From Oryzisolibacter propanilivorax (GTDB lineage: Bacteria > Pseudomonadota > Gammaproteobacteria > Burkholderiales > Burkholderiaceae_C), in the NCBI RefSeq assembly GCF_900103645.1, contig NZ_FNHP01000010.1, positions 62,001 to 126,000 of the forward strand: a stretch of DNA of 64,000 nt. The letters run 5' to 3'. The notes under the pieces were generated by a model that did not search any database, was not told the DNA's origin, and was given only the letters and a program-made list of their open reading frames with translations. Of the stretch, positions 8,621 to 17,618 are shown piece after piece (within the stretch, counting starts at the first letter, position 1; each line of letters opens with the position of its first letter). Position numbers and translations under genes: made by a program.

Positions 8621-8640
8621 GAGTTTAAGGCGCCCTGCGC

Positions 8641-8889
8641 TCAGGCGCCCGGCTGCTCGGCGCGCCACTCGGCGGGGGTCAGCGTCTTCATCGACAGCGC
8701 ATGCACCTCGTCGGTCTGCATGCGTCCGCCCAGGGTGGCATACACGCGCTGGTGGCGCTGGATCTGGCGCTTGCCCTCGAACTCGGGCGAGACGATGGTG
8801 GCGAACCAGTGGCGGCCGTCGCCGTCCAGCGCGATATGCTCGCACTGCAGGCCGGCGCTGATGATGTCCTTGAGTTCGTTGGCAGTCAT
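8641..8889 (-). CDS. BolA-family protein (IbaG/YrbA type)
   Basis: 82 residues from the ATG at 8889 (MTANELKDI). It shows the BolA fold signature: an N-terminal helix, GDGRHWFATIVSPEFEGK, then RHQRVYATLGGRMQTDEVHALSMKT with the conserved invariant-helix and VHAL region. BolA proteins pair with monothiol glutaredoxins in iron-sulfur cluster and iron handling. In Burkholderiales this paralogue typically follows the Mla and ABC exporter genes, as here. Confidence 0.88.
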   Translation of the reverse strand: MTANELKDIISAGLQCEHIALDGDGRHWFATIVSPEFEGKRQIQRHQRVYATLGGRMQTDEVHALSMKTLTPAEWRAEQPGA

Positions 8890-8924
8890 GGCGTAGAGAG
8901 TAGTCGGGTTGAGGGTGTGCACCG

Positions 8925-9069
8925 CGCCCGGCCTTGCCCTGGTCCGTTGCCAGGGGCGCAGGCCAGGGCACCCCTGGCTCCGGCTTTGCCGGGCCAACGG
9001 GTGCGTTCCCCTTTCCGCGCGCAGCGCGAGAGAAGGGGGAAGATGCGAAGCGACTCAGGGGGATGCACG
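8925..9069 (-). repeat. Intergenic repeat element S1 (CTCAGGGGG-ended, with hairpins)
   Basis: The gap between the permease and bolA contains short inverted pieces (GGCTTTGCC; GCGCGCAGCGCG; CCCTTTCC paired with GAAGGGGGAAG) and ends in GAAGCGACTCAGGGGGA. A second element at 37.43-37.54 kb shares the pieces CCGGCTTTGCCGG, GGGGGAAG and CTCAGGGGGG, so I treat both as members of one family. No gene is seen in it. Confidence 0.5.
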
Positions 9070-9821
9070 CTAGTTCCTGATCTTGTAGCCCGTGCGCAGC
9101 AGGTGCAGCGCCAGCGCGCTGACCAGCGCCCAGGCCAGGCCGACCACGCCCAGGCTGATCCAGGGCGAGACGTCGCTGACCCCGAAGAAGCCGTGGCGAA
9201 AGCCGTCGATCATGTAGAAGAACGGGTTCAGGTGGCTCACCGCCTGCCAGAACGGGGGCAGCGACTGGATGGAATAGAACACGCCCGACAGGAACGTCAT
9301 GGGCATGATCAGGAAGTTCTGGAACGCCGCCATCTGGTCGAATTTGTCGGCCCACAGCCCGGCGATCACGCCCAGCGTGGCCAGCAGCGCCGTGCCCAGC
9401 AGCGCGAAGGCCACGATCCACCATGGCGCGGCGAAGTGCGGCGCGGCGTAGAACAGCGTGGCGATGAAGACGCCCAGGCCGACCATCAGCGCGCGCAGCA
9501 TGGACGCGCCAACGTAGGCGCCGAACCAGGCGCGGTGCGACAGCGGCGTGAGCAGCAGAAACACCAGGCTGCCCATGATCTTGCTCTGGATCAGGCTGGA
9601 CGAGCTGTTGGCAAAGGCGTTCTGCAGCATGCCCATCATCACCAGGCCGGGCACCAGGAAGGCGGTGTAACTCAGGTGGCCATAGACCTGCACCCGGTCC
9701 TCCAGCACGTGGCCGAAGATCAGCAAGTACAGCATGGAGGTCAGCACCGGCGCGGCCACGGTCTGGAAGCCCACTTTCCAGAAGCGCAGCACTTCCTTCT
9801 TGAACAGCGTCTGCCAGCCGG

Positions 9822-9825
<4 letters not shown>
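9070..9825 (-). CDS. ABC-2 type transport permease (YadH-like)
   Basis: 251 residues with about six membrane segments and the ABC-2 C-terminal stretch MPMTFLSGVFYSI, then HLNPFFYMIDGFRHGFFG. The start overlaps the stop of the ATPase gene by four bases (ATGA), so the two form one exporter. The substrate is not known; relatives (YadG/YadH, NodJ-like) are lumped as multidrug or polysaccharide export. The position directly after the mla genes is typical for Burkholderiales. Confidence 0.88.
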
Positions 9826-10754
<929 letters not shown>

Positions 10755-10804
10755 GGGAACCGGGCATTCTAGCCCGCGCCCTCCTGGCCGACTGGCCTGG
10801 GGCT

Positions 10805-11074
10805 TTAGGCTACCGGCAGCAGCTCGTGCACCCCGTACAGCTCGGCCAGGCTGGCCAGATGCGTCGGCATGCCCTGCACCGCCAGAGTGCGGCCAGCCGC
10901 CACGGCGGCGCGCCGGCATTCCAGCAGCACCGCCAGCGCCGACGAGTCGAAGGTCGCCAGCGCCTGCGCGTCCACAACCACCACCGGGCCGGCTTCGCCC
11001 GGCAGCCGGGCCAGCAGTTGCTGCGCGCAGGCACGCGCCTGGCGCTGGGTTAGCTCGGCAGGCAGCGTCAGCAT
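10805..11074 (-). CDS. mlaB: MlaB, STAS-domain component of the Mla lipid transporter
   Basis: 89 residues forming a single STAS domain: VVVVDAQALATFDSSALAVLLECRRAA, in which FDSSAL is the region that is phosphorylated in anti-sigma-factor antagonists. In the MlaFEDB inner-membrane complex MlaB stabilises the ATPase MlaF. Last gene of mlaFEDACB, four bases downstream of mlaC. Confidence 0.87.
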   Translation of the reverse strand: MLTLPAELTQRQARACAQQLLARLPGEAGPVVVVDAQALATFDSSALAVLLECRRAAVAAGRTLAVQGMPTHLASLAELYGVHELLPVA

Positions 11075-11078
11075 GGGC

Positions 11079-11720
11079 TTACTTCGTGCCGGAGTTATTG
11101 CTGCGGTTGCGCGTCGCCAGCGCGTCGATCAGCCCGTCGATGCCGCGCGCGTTCACCTCTTGCGCGAACTGGCTGCGGTAGGTGTCGACCAGCCACACGC
11201 CCAGCACATTCAGGTTGTAGATCTTCCAGCCGGCACCGTCGCCGGCGGTTTTTTCCATGCGGTAGTCCAGCTGCACCGGGTCGCCGCGGCCGTGCACTTC
11301 GGTCCGCACCAGCACGTCCTTGTCGCCGGGTGCGGCGCGCAGCGGCTTGACGACCACCGTCTGGTCGGAGATCTGCGCCACCGCGCCGGCGTAGGTGCGC
11401 ACCAGCAGCTGCTTGAACTCCTCCTGCAGCCGCGCCTGCTGCTGCGGCGTGGCCTGGCGCCAGGCCGGGCCCACGGCGCCAGCCGTCATGCGGCGGAAGT
11501 TCACGTGCGGCAGGATGATGCGGTCGACCAGCCGCATCAGGTACTCGACGTTGCCGGACTTGACCGAGGGGTCCTTGCGCGCGGTCTCCAGCACCTCGCT
11601 GGACAGGCGCTTGATGAGCGCGTCGGGGGCCTCCTCGGCGGCCAGGGCAAGGCTGGACAAGGGCAGGCAGGAAACGGCCGCCAGCGCGGCGGCGGCATGG
11701 ATCAGGGTTCGGCGGTTCAT
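11079..11720 (-). CDS. mlaC: MlaC, periplasmic phospholipid-binding protein
   Basis: 213 residues with an export signal (MNRRTLIHAAAALAAVSCLPL, cleavage near LALAA) and the MlaC/Ttg2D body: PDALIKRLSSEVL, LILPHVNFRRM, GPAWRQATPQQQARLQEEFKQLLVRTY and WKIYNLNVLGVWLVDTYRSQF. It shuttles phospholipid between MlaA-porin in the outer membrane and MlaFEDB in the inner membrane. An ATG two codons earlier (11726) is an equally possible start. Confidence 0.93.
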   Translation of the reverse strand: MNRRTLIHAAAALAAVSCLPLSSLALAAEEAPDALIKRLSSEVLETARKDPSVKSGNVEYLMRLVDRIILPHVNFRRMTAGAVGPAWRQATPQQQARLQEEFKQLLVRTYAGAVAQISDQTVVVKPLRAAPGDKDVLVRTEVHGRGDPVQLDYRMEKTAGDGAGWKIYNLNVLGVWLVDTYRSQFAQEVNARGIDGLIDALATRNRSNNSGTK

Positions 11721-11883
11721 CGGCATGGCAGGGAATGGCTTTCTTTGTGTCAGGGGAAATGCCGCGGCCTCGGGCGCAGCCACGGCAGCGCCGCCATTGT
11801 GCGCAGCCGACCCGGCGGCCATGCGTCGGACGCGTGCCCGGTTGCAAGCAACTGCAAACCGCACGGGCGCCGCTGGCCAAGGT

Positions 11884-12639
11884 TCAATAGTCGTCGGAGA
11901 TCCGTCCGGCTTCCTCGTCCCGCGCGCGTGCCTTGCGGCTGGAGAGCGCATGGTTGTTGCGCACCTGCAGGTAGACGTCGCGCGTGAACGAGTAGGAGTC
12001 AAGCGCGGCGTTGTCCAGCACCTCGCCGGCCTGCAGCAAGCGCGAGCGCTTGTCCACCACACGCAGTCCGTACAGCGTGTTGCGCGCCGACACCGGATCG
12101 ACCTGACGCACCAGGTCACCCCAGTGATCGGCAGGCAGCGCCGCCGTGTCGCGCAGCGTGGACGGGCCCAGCAGCGGCAGCACCAGATAAGGCCCGGTGG
12201 GCACGCCCCAGCGGCCCAGCGTCAGGCCAAAGTCCTGCTTGTGGCGCTCGATGCCCATCTCACTGGCGATATCCAGCACGCCGCCCAAGCCAAAGACGGT
12301 GTTGACGTTGAAGCGCACCATGCTGTCGTAGGCGTCGCGCAGGCGCAGCTGCAGCACGTTGTTGACGAACGACCAGGCATCGCCCAGGTTGCCGAAGAAG
12401 TTGCCTACGCCGGTGCGCAGCGGCCGCGGCGCGACGTCGCGGTAGACCGTCGCCACGGGCCGCAGCACGGCGTCGTCCACGCGGTCGTTGAACGTGGTCA
12501 TGGCCCGGTTGTAGGGCTCCAGCGGGTCGTCCGGGTGGGCATGGGGGCCGCTGGCGCAGCCTGCGGCCAGGGCACAGGCCAACGCCAGAGCGCCCCAGCG
12601 GGGCACACGGCGAACTGCGGAAAAGGTGGTGGGGTTCAT
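11884..12639 (-). CDS. mlaA: MlaA (VacJ), outer-membrane lipoprotein
   Basis: 251 residues with a lipoprotein signal ending in LAAGCAS (lipobox cysteine at about residue 28). The body has the VacJ signature: DPLEPYNRAMTTFND, RTGVGNFFGNL, FNVNTVFGLGGVLD and GPYLVLPLLGPST. MlaA removes mislocalised phospholipids from the outer leaflet. The start overlaps the mlaD stop by four bases. Unlike E. coli, mlaA lies inside the operon, as is usual in Burkholderiales. The 163 bases to mlaC contain no gene. Confidence 0.94.
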   Translation of the reverse strand: MNPTTFSAVRRVPRWGALALACALAAGCASGPHAHPDDPLEPYNRAMTTFNDRVDDAVLRPVATVYRDVAPRPLRTGVGNFFGNLGDAWSFVNNVLQLRLRDAYDSMVRFNVNTVFGLGGVLDIASEMGIERHKQDFGLTLGRWGVPTGPYLVLPLLGPSTLRDTAALPADHWGDLVRQVDPVSARNTLYGLRVVDKRSRLLQAGEVLDNAALDSYSFTRDVYLQVRNNHALSSRKARARDEEAGRISDDY

Positions 12640-13115
12640 TTGGAGGGTCCTGCGCTGGCGCCTTCTTCGGCCTTGCCGTAGAGGAACTGGCCGATGAGAT
12701 TTTCCAGCACGACGGCCGATTGCGTGGCAGTGACGGTGTCGCCCGGGGCGAGCTGCGCCTCGTCATAGCCGGCCTCGATGCCGATGTACTGGTCGCCCAG
12801 CAAGCCGCTGGTGAGGATTTTCAGGGAGCTGTCCTTGGGGAACACGTAGCGTTTGTCCAGCTCCAGTGTCACCCGCGCCTGATAGGTCTTGTCGTCAAAA
12901 TTGATGGCCTGCACGCGGCCGACGACCACGCCGGCGCTGCGCACCGCCGCCTGGGGCTTCAGGCCGCCGATGTTGTCGAAGCGCGCGGTGACGGTGTAGC
13001 CGCTCTTCCAGTCCAGATGCAGCAGGTTGGCCGCCTGCAGCGCCAGGAACACCAGAGCCGCCGCGCCCAGCAGCACGAACAGGCCCACCCAGACGTCATT
13101 CTTGGACTGCTGCAT
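12636..13115 (-). CDS. mlaD: MlaD, MCE-domain subunit of the Mla transporter
   Basis: 159 residues: a short cytoplasmic start, one membrane helix (VWVGLFVLLGAAALVFLALQ, residues about 9-28) and an MCE domain (YTVTARFDNIGGLKPQAAVR, SAGVVVGRV, SGLLGDQYIGI). It forms the periplasmic hexameric ring through which lipids pass. Length and layout are normal. Overlaps mlaA by four bases. Confidence 0.94.
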   Translation of the reverse strand: MQQSKNDVWVGLFVLLGAAALVFLALQAANLLHLDWKSGYTVTARFDNIGGLKPQAAVRSAGVVVGRVQAINFDDKTYQARVTLELDKRYVFPKDSSLKILTSGLLGDQYIGIEAGYDEAQLAPGDTVTATQSAVVLENLIGQFLYGKAEEGASAGPSK

Positions 13116-13149
13116 GGTGAAATTTCCTTGAGTTGTCTTGTCGTGAGGT

Positions 13150-13932
13150 TCAGATGCGGAACATCAGCGCCGTGAGCACAAAGTCCAGCGCCAGCACCGA
13201 CAGCGACGCCATGACCACCGTGCGCGTGGTGGCGCGCGCCACGCCCTCAGGGGTGGCCCGCGCGGCGTAGCCCTGCAGCACGGCGATGAAGGTGACGGCC
13301 ACGCCGAACACCGCGCTCTTGACGACGCCGTTGCCCACGTCGCGCCACACGTCCACGCCGGACTGCATCTGGCCCCAGAACGCGCCGGTGTCCACGCCCA
13401 GCAGCACCACGCCGACCAGCCAGCCGCCAATCACGCCGACGGCGCTGAACACCGCCGCCAGCAGCGGCATGGCGATCACGCCAGCAAAGAAGCGCGGCGC
13501 CAGGATGCGCCGCTCGGGGTCGACGGCCATCATCTCCATCGCCGCCAGCTGCTCGCCGGCGCGCATCAGGCCGATCTCGGCGGTGAGCGAGGTGCCGGCG
13601 CGCCCGGCGAACAGCAGCGCCGCGACCACCGGCCCGAGCTCGCGCACCAGGCCCAGCGTCACCACCAGCCCCAGGGCATTGGCCGAGCCGTACAGCTGCA
13701 GCACGTTGTAGCCCTGCAGCGCCAGCACGAAGCCGACGAACAGGCCCGAAGTGGCGATGATGGACAGCGAATGGTTGCCCAAGAAATGCACCTGGTCGCG
13801 CAGCAGCGCCGGGCGACGCGCCACCGCCGGCGCCAGCGCCAGCAGCCGCGCCAGCAGCCGCGTGGCGGCGCCGATGTCGGCCAGCTTGCAGCGCACGGCG
13901 AAACCCAGGCGCGCGGGGTGCCAGCGGCTCAT
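13150..13932 (-). CDS. mlaE: MlaE, permease subunit of the Mla transporter
   Basis: 260 residues, a MlaE/YrbE-family membrane protein with an amphipathic N-terminal region followed by about five membrane segments; GLVRELGPVVAALLFAGRAG and MRAGEQLAAMEMMAVDP are the family signatures. Inner-membrane core of MlaFEDB. Its start overlaps the mlaF stop by four bases. Confidence 0.95.
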   Translation of the reverse strand: MSRWHPARLGFAVRCKLADIGAATRLLARLLALAPAVARRPALLRDQVHFLGNHSLSIIATSGLFVGFVLALQGYNVLQLYGSANALGLVVTLGLVRELGPVVAALLFAGRAGTSLTAEIGLMRAGEQLAAMEMMAVDPERRILAPRFFAGVIAMPLLAAVFSAVGVIGGWLVGVVLLGVDTGAFWGQMQSGVDVWRDVGNGVVKSAVFGVAVTFIAVLQGYAARATPEGVARATTRTVVMASLSVLALDFVLTALMFRI

Positions 13933-14756
13933 GGCGTGCCTCCGAAATCCTCGGCAAGGGGCGGCGCCGGCTGGTGGAACGGCACCGGCCCGGTCGGCAG
14001 CGCGCGCACGAACTGGTGCACCAGCGGGTCGATGCTGGCGCGCACCTCGTCGGGCGTGCCCTGGGCGGCGACATGGCCCGGGCCCAGGATGATGACGTGG
14101 TCGGCCAGCCGGAAGGTCTCCTCCAGGTCGTGCGAGACCAGGATGCTGGTCAGGCCCATGGTCTCGCCCAGGCGACGGATCAGCTGCGCGGCTGTGCCCA
14201 AGGCGATCGGGTCCAACCCGGCGAAGGGCTCGTCGTACATGATGAGTTCGGGGTCGAGCGCGATGGCCCGCGCCAGCGCCACGCGCCGCGCCATGCCGCC
14301 GGAGATCTGGCTGGGCATCAGGTCGCGCGCGCCGCGCAGGCCCACGGCGTTGAGCTTCATCAGCGCGATGTCGCGCACCAGCGCCTCGGGCAGGTCGGTG
14401 TGCTCGCGCAGCGGGAAGGCCACGTTGTCCAGCACGCTCATGTCGGTGAACAGTGCGCCGAACTGGAACAGCATGCCCATGCGCCGGCGCAGCGCGTATA
14501 GGCCCGCCTTGTCCAGCCGGCCCATGTCCTGCCCGTCCACCAGCACCTGCCCCGACTGCGTGCGCAGCTGCCCGCCGATCAGGCGCAGCACGGTGGTCTT
14601 GCCGCCGCCCGACGCGCCCATGATGGCCGTGACCTTGCCGCGCGGCACCGTCAGCGATAGCCCCTGCAGCAGGGTGCGCTCGCCGTAGCCGAAGGTGACG
14701 TCGCGCAGCTCCACCAGAAAGCGGGCCTCGGGTGCGGCGGGCGGGGCGGCGGGCAT
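13929..14756 (-). CDS. mlaF: MlaF, ATP-binding subunit of the Mla transporter
   Basis: 275 residues from the ATG at 14756 (MPAAPPAAPE); further upstream ATGs in frame give an unlikely, compositionally odd extension. Walker A GASGGGKTT, signature ISGGMARR, Walker B LIMYDEPFAGLDP and VSHDLEETF are present. First gene of the mlaFEDACB operon, which probably continues into the exporter, bolA and hisG-hisD, since all lie on one strand with short gaps. Confidence 0.94.
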   Translation of the reverse strand: MPAAPPAAPEARFLVELRDVTFGYGERTLLQGLSLTVPRGKVTAIMGASGGGKTTVLRLIGGQLRTQSGQVLVDGQDMGRLDKAGLYALRRRMGMLFQFGALFTDMSVLDNVAFPLREHTDLPEALVRDIALMKLNAVGLRGARDLMPSQISGGMARRVALARAIALDPELIMYDEPFAGLDPIALGTAAQLIRRLGETMGLTSILVSHDLEETFRLADHVIILGPGHVAAQGTPDEVRASIDPLVHQFVRALPTGPVPFHQPAPPLAEDFGGTP

Positions 14757-14945
14757 GGCAGGCGGCAGGTCGGGCAGAGCGAGGGAAAAGGGCGGGTATG
14801 CGGCGGGTGCGCCGTCATCGGACAGGGCAAAAAAAGCTGGGCACGCGCCACACCGCGCGAGCGGACAGCCGGCCATCATAGGGGCAAACCCTCCATGCCC
14901 GCTGCGCCGGCCGTCGTTTTCTCGGATGAGCATATGACGTTTCGC

Positions 14946-14951
14946 TATAAT
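14946..14951 (+). promoter_or_regulatory. Perfect -10 element TATAAT upstream of the speD leader
   Basis: TATAAT in the context TTCGCTATAATCGCGG. No good -35 hexamer is seen at the ideal spacing. It is 274 bases before the speD start codon, which implies a long 5' leader. Confidence 0.55.
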
Positions 14952-14972
14952 CGCGGGTTTGCAAAAATGTCA

Positions 14973-15208
14973 CGCTCGCCTTGCGAGCGGATTGCTGTCA
15001 GCGTTGCCAGGCGTCCTTTTCTAGGCGCACAGCAGGAAACCAAAGGCGCGGCAATGGCGATAGGGCGATTCATTCGGCCCTTCATCGACGTTTCCCACCC
15101 CCCCATTTCCTCGTGCGTGGACGCCCCAGCAGCGCGCCGGTCGGCGACCGCCGCGGGGGGACAACCCTTGTGGCCCAGCCGTTGTTTGCCACGCTCGCCT
15201 CTTGAGCG
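14973..15208 (+). other. Structured speD 5' leader with two related hairpins
   Basis: Hairpin 1 at 14973-14989 is CGCTCGC-CTT-GCGAGCG (seven base pairs). Hairpin 2 at 15192-15208 is CGCTC-gcctctt-GAGCG, ending 17 bases before the speD ATG. Both begin with the direct repeat CACGCTCGCCT. I found no convincing gene in this 469-base interval between mlaF and speD. A regulatory role in polyamine synthesis is only an inference. Confidence 0.4.
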
Positions 15209-15225
15209 AAGAAAGGGTTTGCTCC

Positions 15226-15636
15226 ATGAAGAACTACCAATCCGTCGTCCCGATCCGCCCGCCCGCGCCGCAGCGCCAGGCCACGGGGCTGCATTTGATC
15301 GGCGACCTGTACGGCTGCCTGTGCGACAGCCGCCTGATGCTGGACGCCGACCATCTGGAAAACTTCTGCAAGGAGCTGGTGGCGGCCGCGGGCCTGACCA
15401 CCGTCGGATCGCTGTTCCACAGCTTCGGAGAGGGCGGCGGCGTGACCGGCGCCGTGGTGCTGGCCGAATCGCACTTGGCCATCCACACCTGGCCTGAGTC
15501 GGGCTACGTGACGCTGGACGTCTACGTCTGCAACTACACCGAGAACAACCGCCCCAAGGCGCAGAAACTGTTCGACGACCTGCAGGCCGCCTTCAACCCG
15601 GCCGACCCGCACCTGCACACCGTCGACCGCGCATGA
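15226..15636 (+). CDS. speD: SpeD, S-adenosylmethionine decarboxylase proenzyme
   Basis: 136 residues, the small prokaryotic (class 1B, Thermotoga-like) type. It self-cleaves at the serine of ESHLAIHTWPE (S82 from this start) to make the pyruvoyl cofactor, then makes decarboxylated SAM, the aminopropyl donor for spermidine. GLHLIGDLYGC and the C-terminal DVYVCNYTENN fit the family. The ATG at 15226 (MKNYQS) is preferred to an upstream in-frame ATG at 15202, which lies inside the leader hairpin. It overlaps speE by four bases (ATGA). Confidence 0.94.
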   Translation: MKNYQSVVPIRPPAPQRQATGLHLIGDLYGCLCDSRLMLDADHLENFCKELVAAAGLTTVGSLFHSFGEGGGVTGAVVLAESHLAIHTWPESGYVTLDVYVCNYTENNRPKAQKLFDDLQAAFNPADPHLHTVDRA

Positions 15637-16610
15637 GCGGCGCGACGCCCTCCCCAGCCGGCACGCCGGCCGCGGCGCCGCGCTACGTCGCCGAGCGCCT
15701 GAACGCCGACTTCGGCCTGTACCTGTCGGCCGGCGCGCCGCTGGCGCAGGCGCAATCCGAGTGGCAGCGCATCGAGATCTTCGAGAACCCGCAGTTCGGA
15801 CGCGTGATGCGCATCGACGACGTATTCATGACCAGCGAGCGCGACGAATTCTTCTACCACGAGCCGATGGTGCACCTGCCGGCCATCGCCCACCCGGGGG
15901 TCAAGCGCGCCCTGGTGGTGGGCGGCGGCGACGGCGGCGCGGCGGAAGAACTGCTGAAACTGCCCGGCATCGAGCGCGTGGTGCTGGCCGAGCTGGACGG
16001 CGCGGTGGTCGAGATGGCGCGCCAGTGGCTGCCCGGCATCCACCGCGGCGCGCTGGACGATGCGCGCCTGCAACTGCGCCTGGGCGATGCGCGCGCCTTC
16101 CTGGCCGAGACCGACGAGCGCTTCGACCAGATCGTGCTGGACCTGACGGACCCGTTCGGCCCGGCGGTCGAGCTGTACACGGTGGAGTTCTACCAGTCGT
16201 GCCGGCGCGCCCTGAACCCGGGCGGCGTGCTGTCGCTGCACTTGGGCTCGCCGATCCACCTGCCCGAAACGCTGACGCGCATCGCCGCGTCGGTGCGGGC
16301 CGTGTTTCCGGTGTTCCGACCCTACCTGCAGTACGTGCCGCTGTACGGCGCGCTGTGGTGCATGGGCATGGCCTCGGACACGACCGATCCGGCGCGGCTG
16401 TCGGCGGGCGAGGTCGATGCGCGCATCGCCGCGCGCGGCATCGGCGATCTGCAGCTGTACAACGGCGCCATGCACCAAGCGCTGCTGGCGCAGCCGAATT
16501 TTCTGCGCGAGTTGCTGGCGCGGCCGGCGCGGGCGCTGCATACGGGCGATACGCTGGATGAGGTGCGCGATCCGGCGGAACTGCCGCCGATCCGGGTGAT
16601 GGCGGGCTGA
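15633..16610 (+). CDS. speE: SpeE, spermidine synthase (polyamine aminopropyltransferase)
   Basis: 325 residues. It transfers the aminopropyl group made by SpeD to putrescine. The SAM-like binding motif VVGGGDGGAAEELLK, the YHEPMVHLP segment, and the catalytic region VLDLTDPFGPA are clear. It is translationally coupled to speD. The N-terminal 20 residues are an Ala/Pro-rich extension. Cytoplasmic. Confidence 0.94.
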   Translation: MSGATPSPAGTPAAAPRYVAERLNADFGLYLSAGAPLAQAQSEWQRIEIFENPQFGRVMRIDDVFMTSERDEFFYHEPMVHLPAIAHPGVKRALVVGGGDGGAAEELLKLPGIERVVLAELDGAVVEMARQWLPGIHRGALDDARLQLRLGDARAFLAETDERFDQIVLDLTDPFGPAVELYTVEFYQSCRRALNPGGVLSLHLGSPIHLPETLTRIAASVRAVFPVFRPYLQYVPLYGALWCMGMASDTTDPARLSAGEVDARIAARGIGDLQLYNGAMHQALLAQPNFLRELLARPARALHTGDTLDEVRDPAELPPIRVMAG

Positions 16611-16667
16611 GCGGGCGGGCGTCTGCCTTGCTGCTGTGACGCAGTAGCAGGGCCGGCCTAGGTTTAT

Positions 16668-16725
16668 GCCGCTTCTACTTTGATAGCTGCCGGGTATTTA
16701 TTGATCGAGGCTCGGGCTGTTTTTA
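16668..16725 (+). repeat. Dispersed repeat, copy R3 (left flank of the palindromic island)
   Basis: Contains TTTGATAGCTGCCGGGTATT followed by TATTGATCGAGGCTCGGGCT. It faces the reverse copy R4 at 17568-17618, so the two bracket the inverted-repeat element between them. Confidence 0.75.
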
Positions 16726-16740
16726 TTGTTGGTTGTTGAG

Positions 16741-17537
16741 TTGACTGCGGGGGCCGGGACTCGCCCCGGCGGGCGACCTCCTTTTCTTGCTCGCACAAGA
16801 AAAGGAGGCAAAAGAAGTGCGCCCCCCGCAGGCTGCGTCCCCCACGCGCTGTCGCGCGTGGGGGCAACCTGTCTCGGGGCGCTGGCGGGGTGCGCTGCGG
16901 AACTCACTTCGCGCCTTCAAGCGCTTCGTTCAAACAACTGCGGCCAGTCAGATGACGAAGCATGGGCGCTGCGACGCCCATGCCCCCCCGCCAGCGCCCC
17001 GAGACAGGCGCGGCCTTTGAAGGGGGTGGTGGGGAGAGGGAACAGCCAAACAGCCGGGACAGCCGCACCGCGTGGTCTTCACTCCCTCTCCCGCAGGGCG
17101 GGAGAGGGCTGGGGTGAGGGTGGGAGGGCTGGTACAGGCGCAGCGCCCGAACCATCACCCCCTCACCCCTGCCCTCTCCCCCTGACGGGGGCGAGGGAGC
17201 AAGAGGGCCGCTGTCTGTCATCAGGCCGCGCGCAGCGCCGGCCTCTCCCCGCTCCCGCCTTCGCCCCTTTAAGGCTGCGCCTGGGGCGGGGCGCTGGCGG
17301 GGGGGCATGGGCGTCGCAGCGCCCATGCTTCGTCATCTGACTGGCCGCAGTTGTTTGAACGGAGCTGCGCAGCAGCGCAGTGAGTTCTGCGGCCCACCCC
17401 GCAAGCGTCCCGCCCCAGGTCTGCCCCTTCGCGCCAGCGAAGGGGTCGCAGCCGTGGGGCCGTGTTCTTTGCTTCCTTTCTTGCACGAGCAAGAAAGGAA
17501 GTCGCCCGCCGGGGCGAGTCCCGGCCCCCGCAGTCAA
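16741..17537. repeat. Large imperfect inverted-repeat element between speE and lolD
   Basis: The left arm (16741-17023) and right arm (17264-17537) are near reverse complements: both begin at the outside with TTGACTGCGGGGGCCGGGAC, and both contain CAGTTGTTTGAAC or its complement, the segment around GCATGGGCGCTGCGACGCCC, and CGCCAGCGCCCCG. Embedded hairpins include CCTCCTTTTCTTG paired with CAAGAAAAGGAGG (16777-16808) and its counterpart at 17472-17501. The centre (17090-17197) holds two opposed REP-like units, CCCTCTCCCGCAGGGCGGG and GCCCTCTCCCCCTGACGGGG. Flanked by R3 and R4. About 1000 bases from 16611 to 17612 hold no supportable gene. Confidence 0.8.
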
Positions 17538-17567
17538 AACAAAATCAACACCAAAACCGAAAAAAAC

Positions 17568-17618
17568 AGGAAAAACTGCCTCACGCCCCGATAAACAAAG
17601 GGCCGTTAGCTATCACCC
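17568..17618 (-). repeat. Dispersed repeat, copy R4 (right flank, reverse orientation)
   Basis: On the minus strand reads GATAGCTAACGGCCCTTTGT followed by TTATCGGGGCGTGAGGCAG. It is the mirror partner of R3. It ends directly before the 3' end of lolD. Confidence 0.7.

Noticed and set aside
16741-17537. Possible CRISPR-like array in the repeat island
   Set aside because: The repeats are inverted, not direct, are far longer than CRISPR repeats, have no regular spacers, and no cas genes are near.
16611-17612. Several open frames of 60-200 codons inside the palindromic island
   Set aside because: They are mirrored on both strands because of the inverted repeats, are Pro/Arg/Ala-rich and show no family signature or ribosome-binding site.
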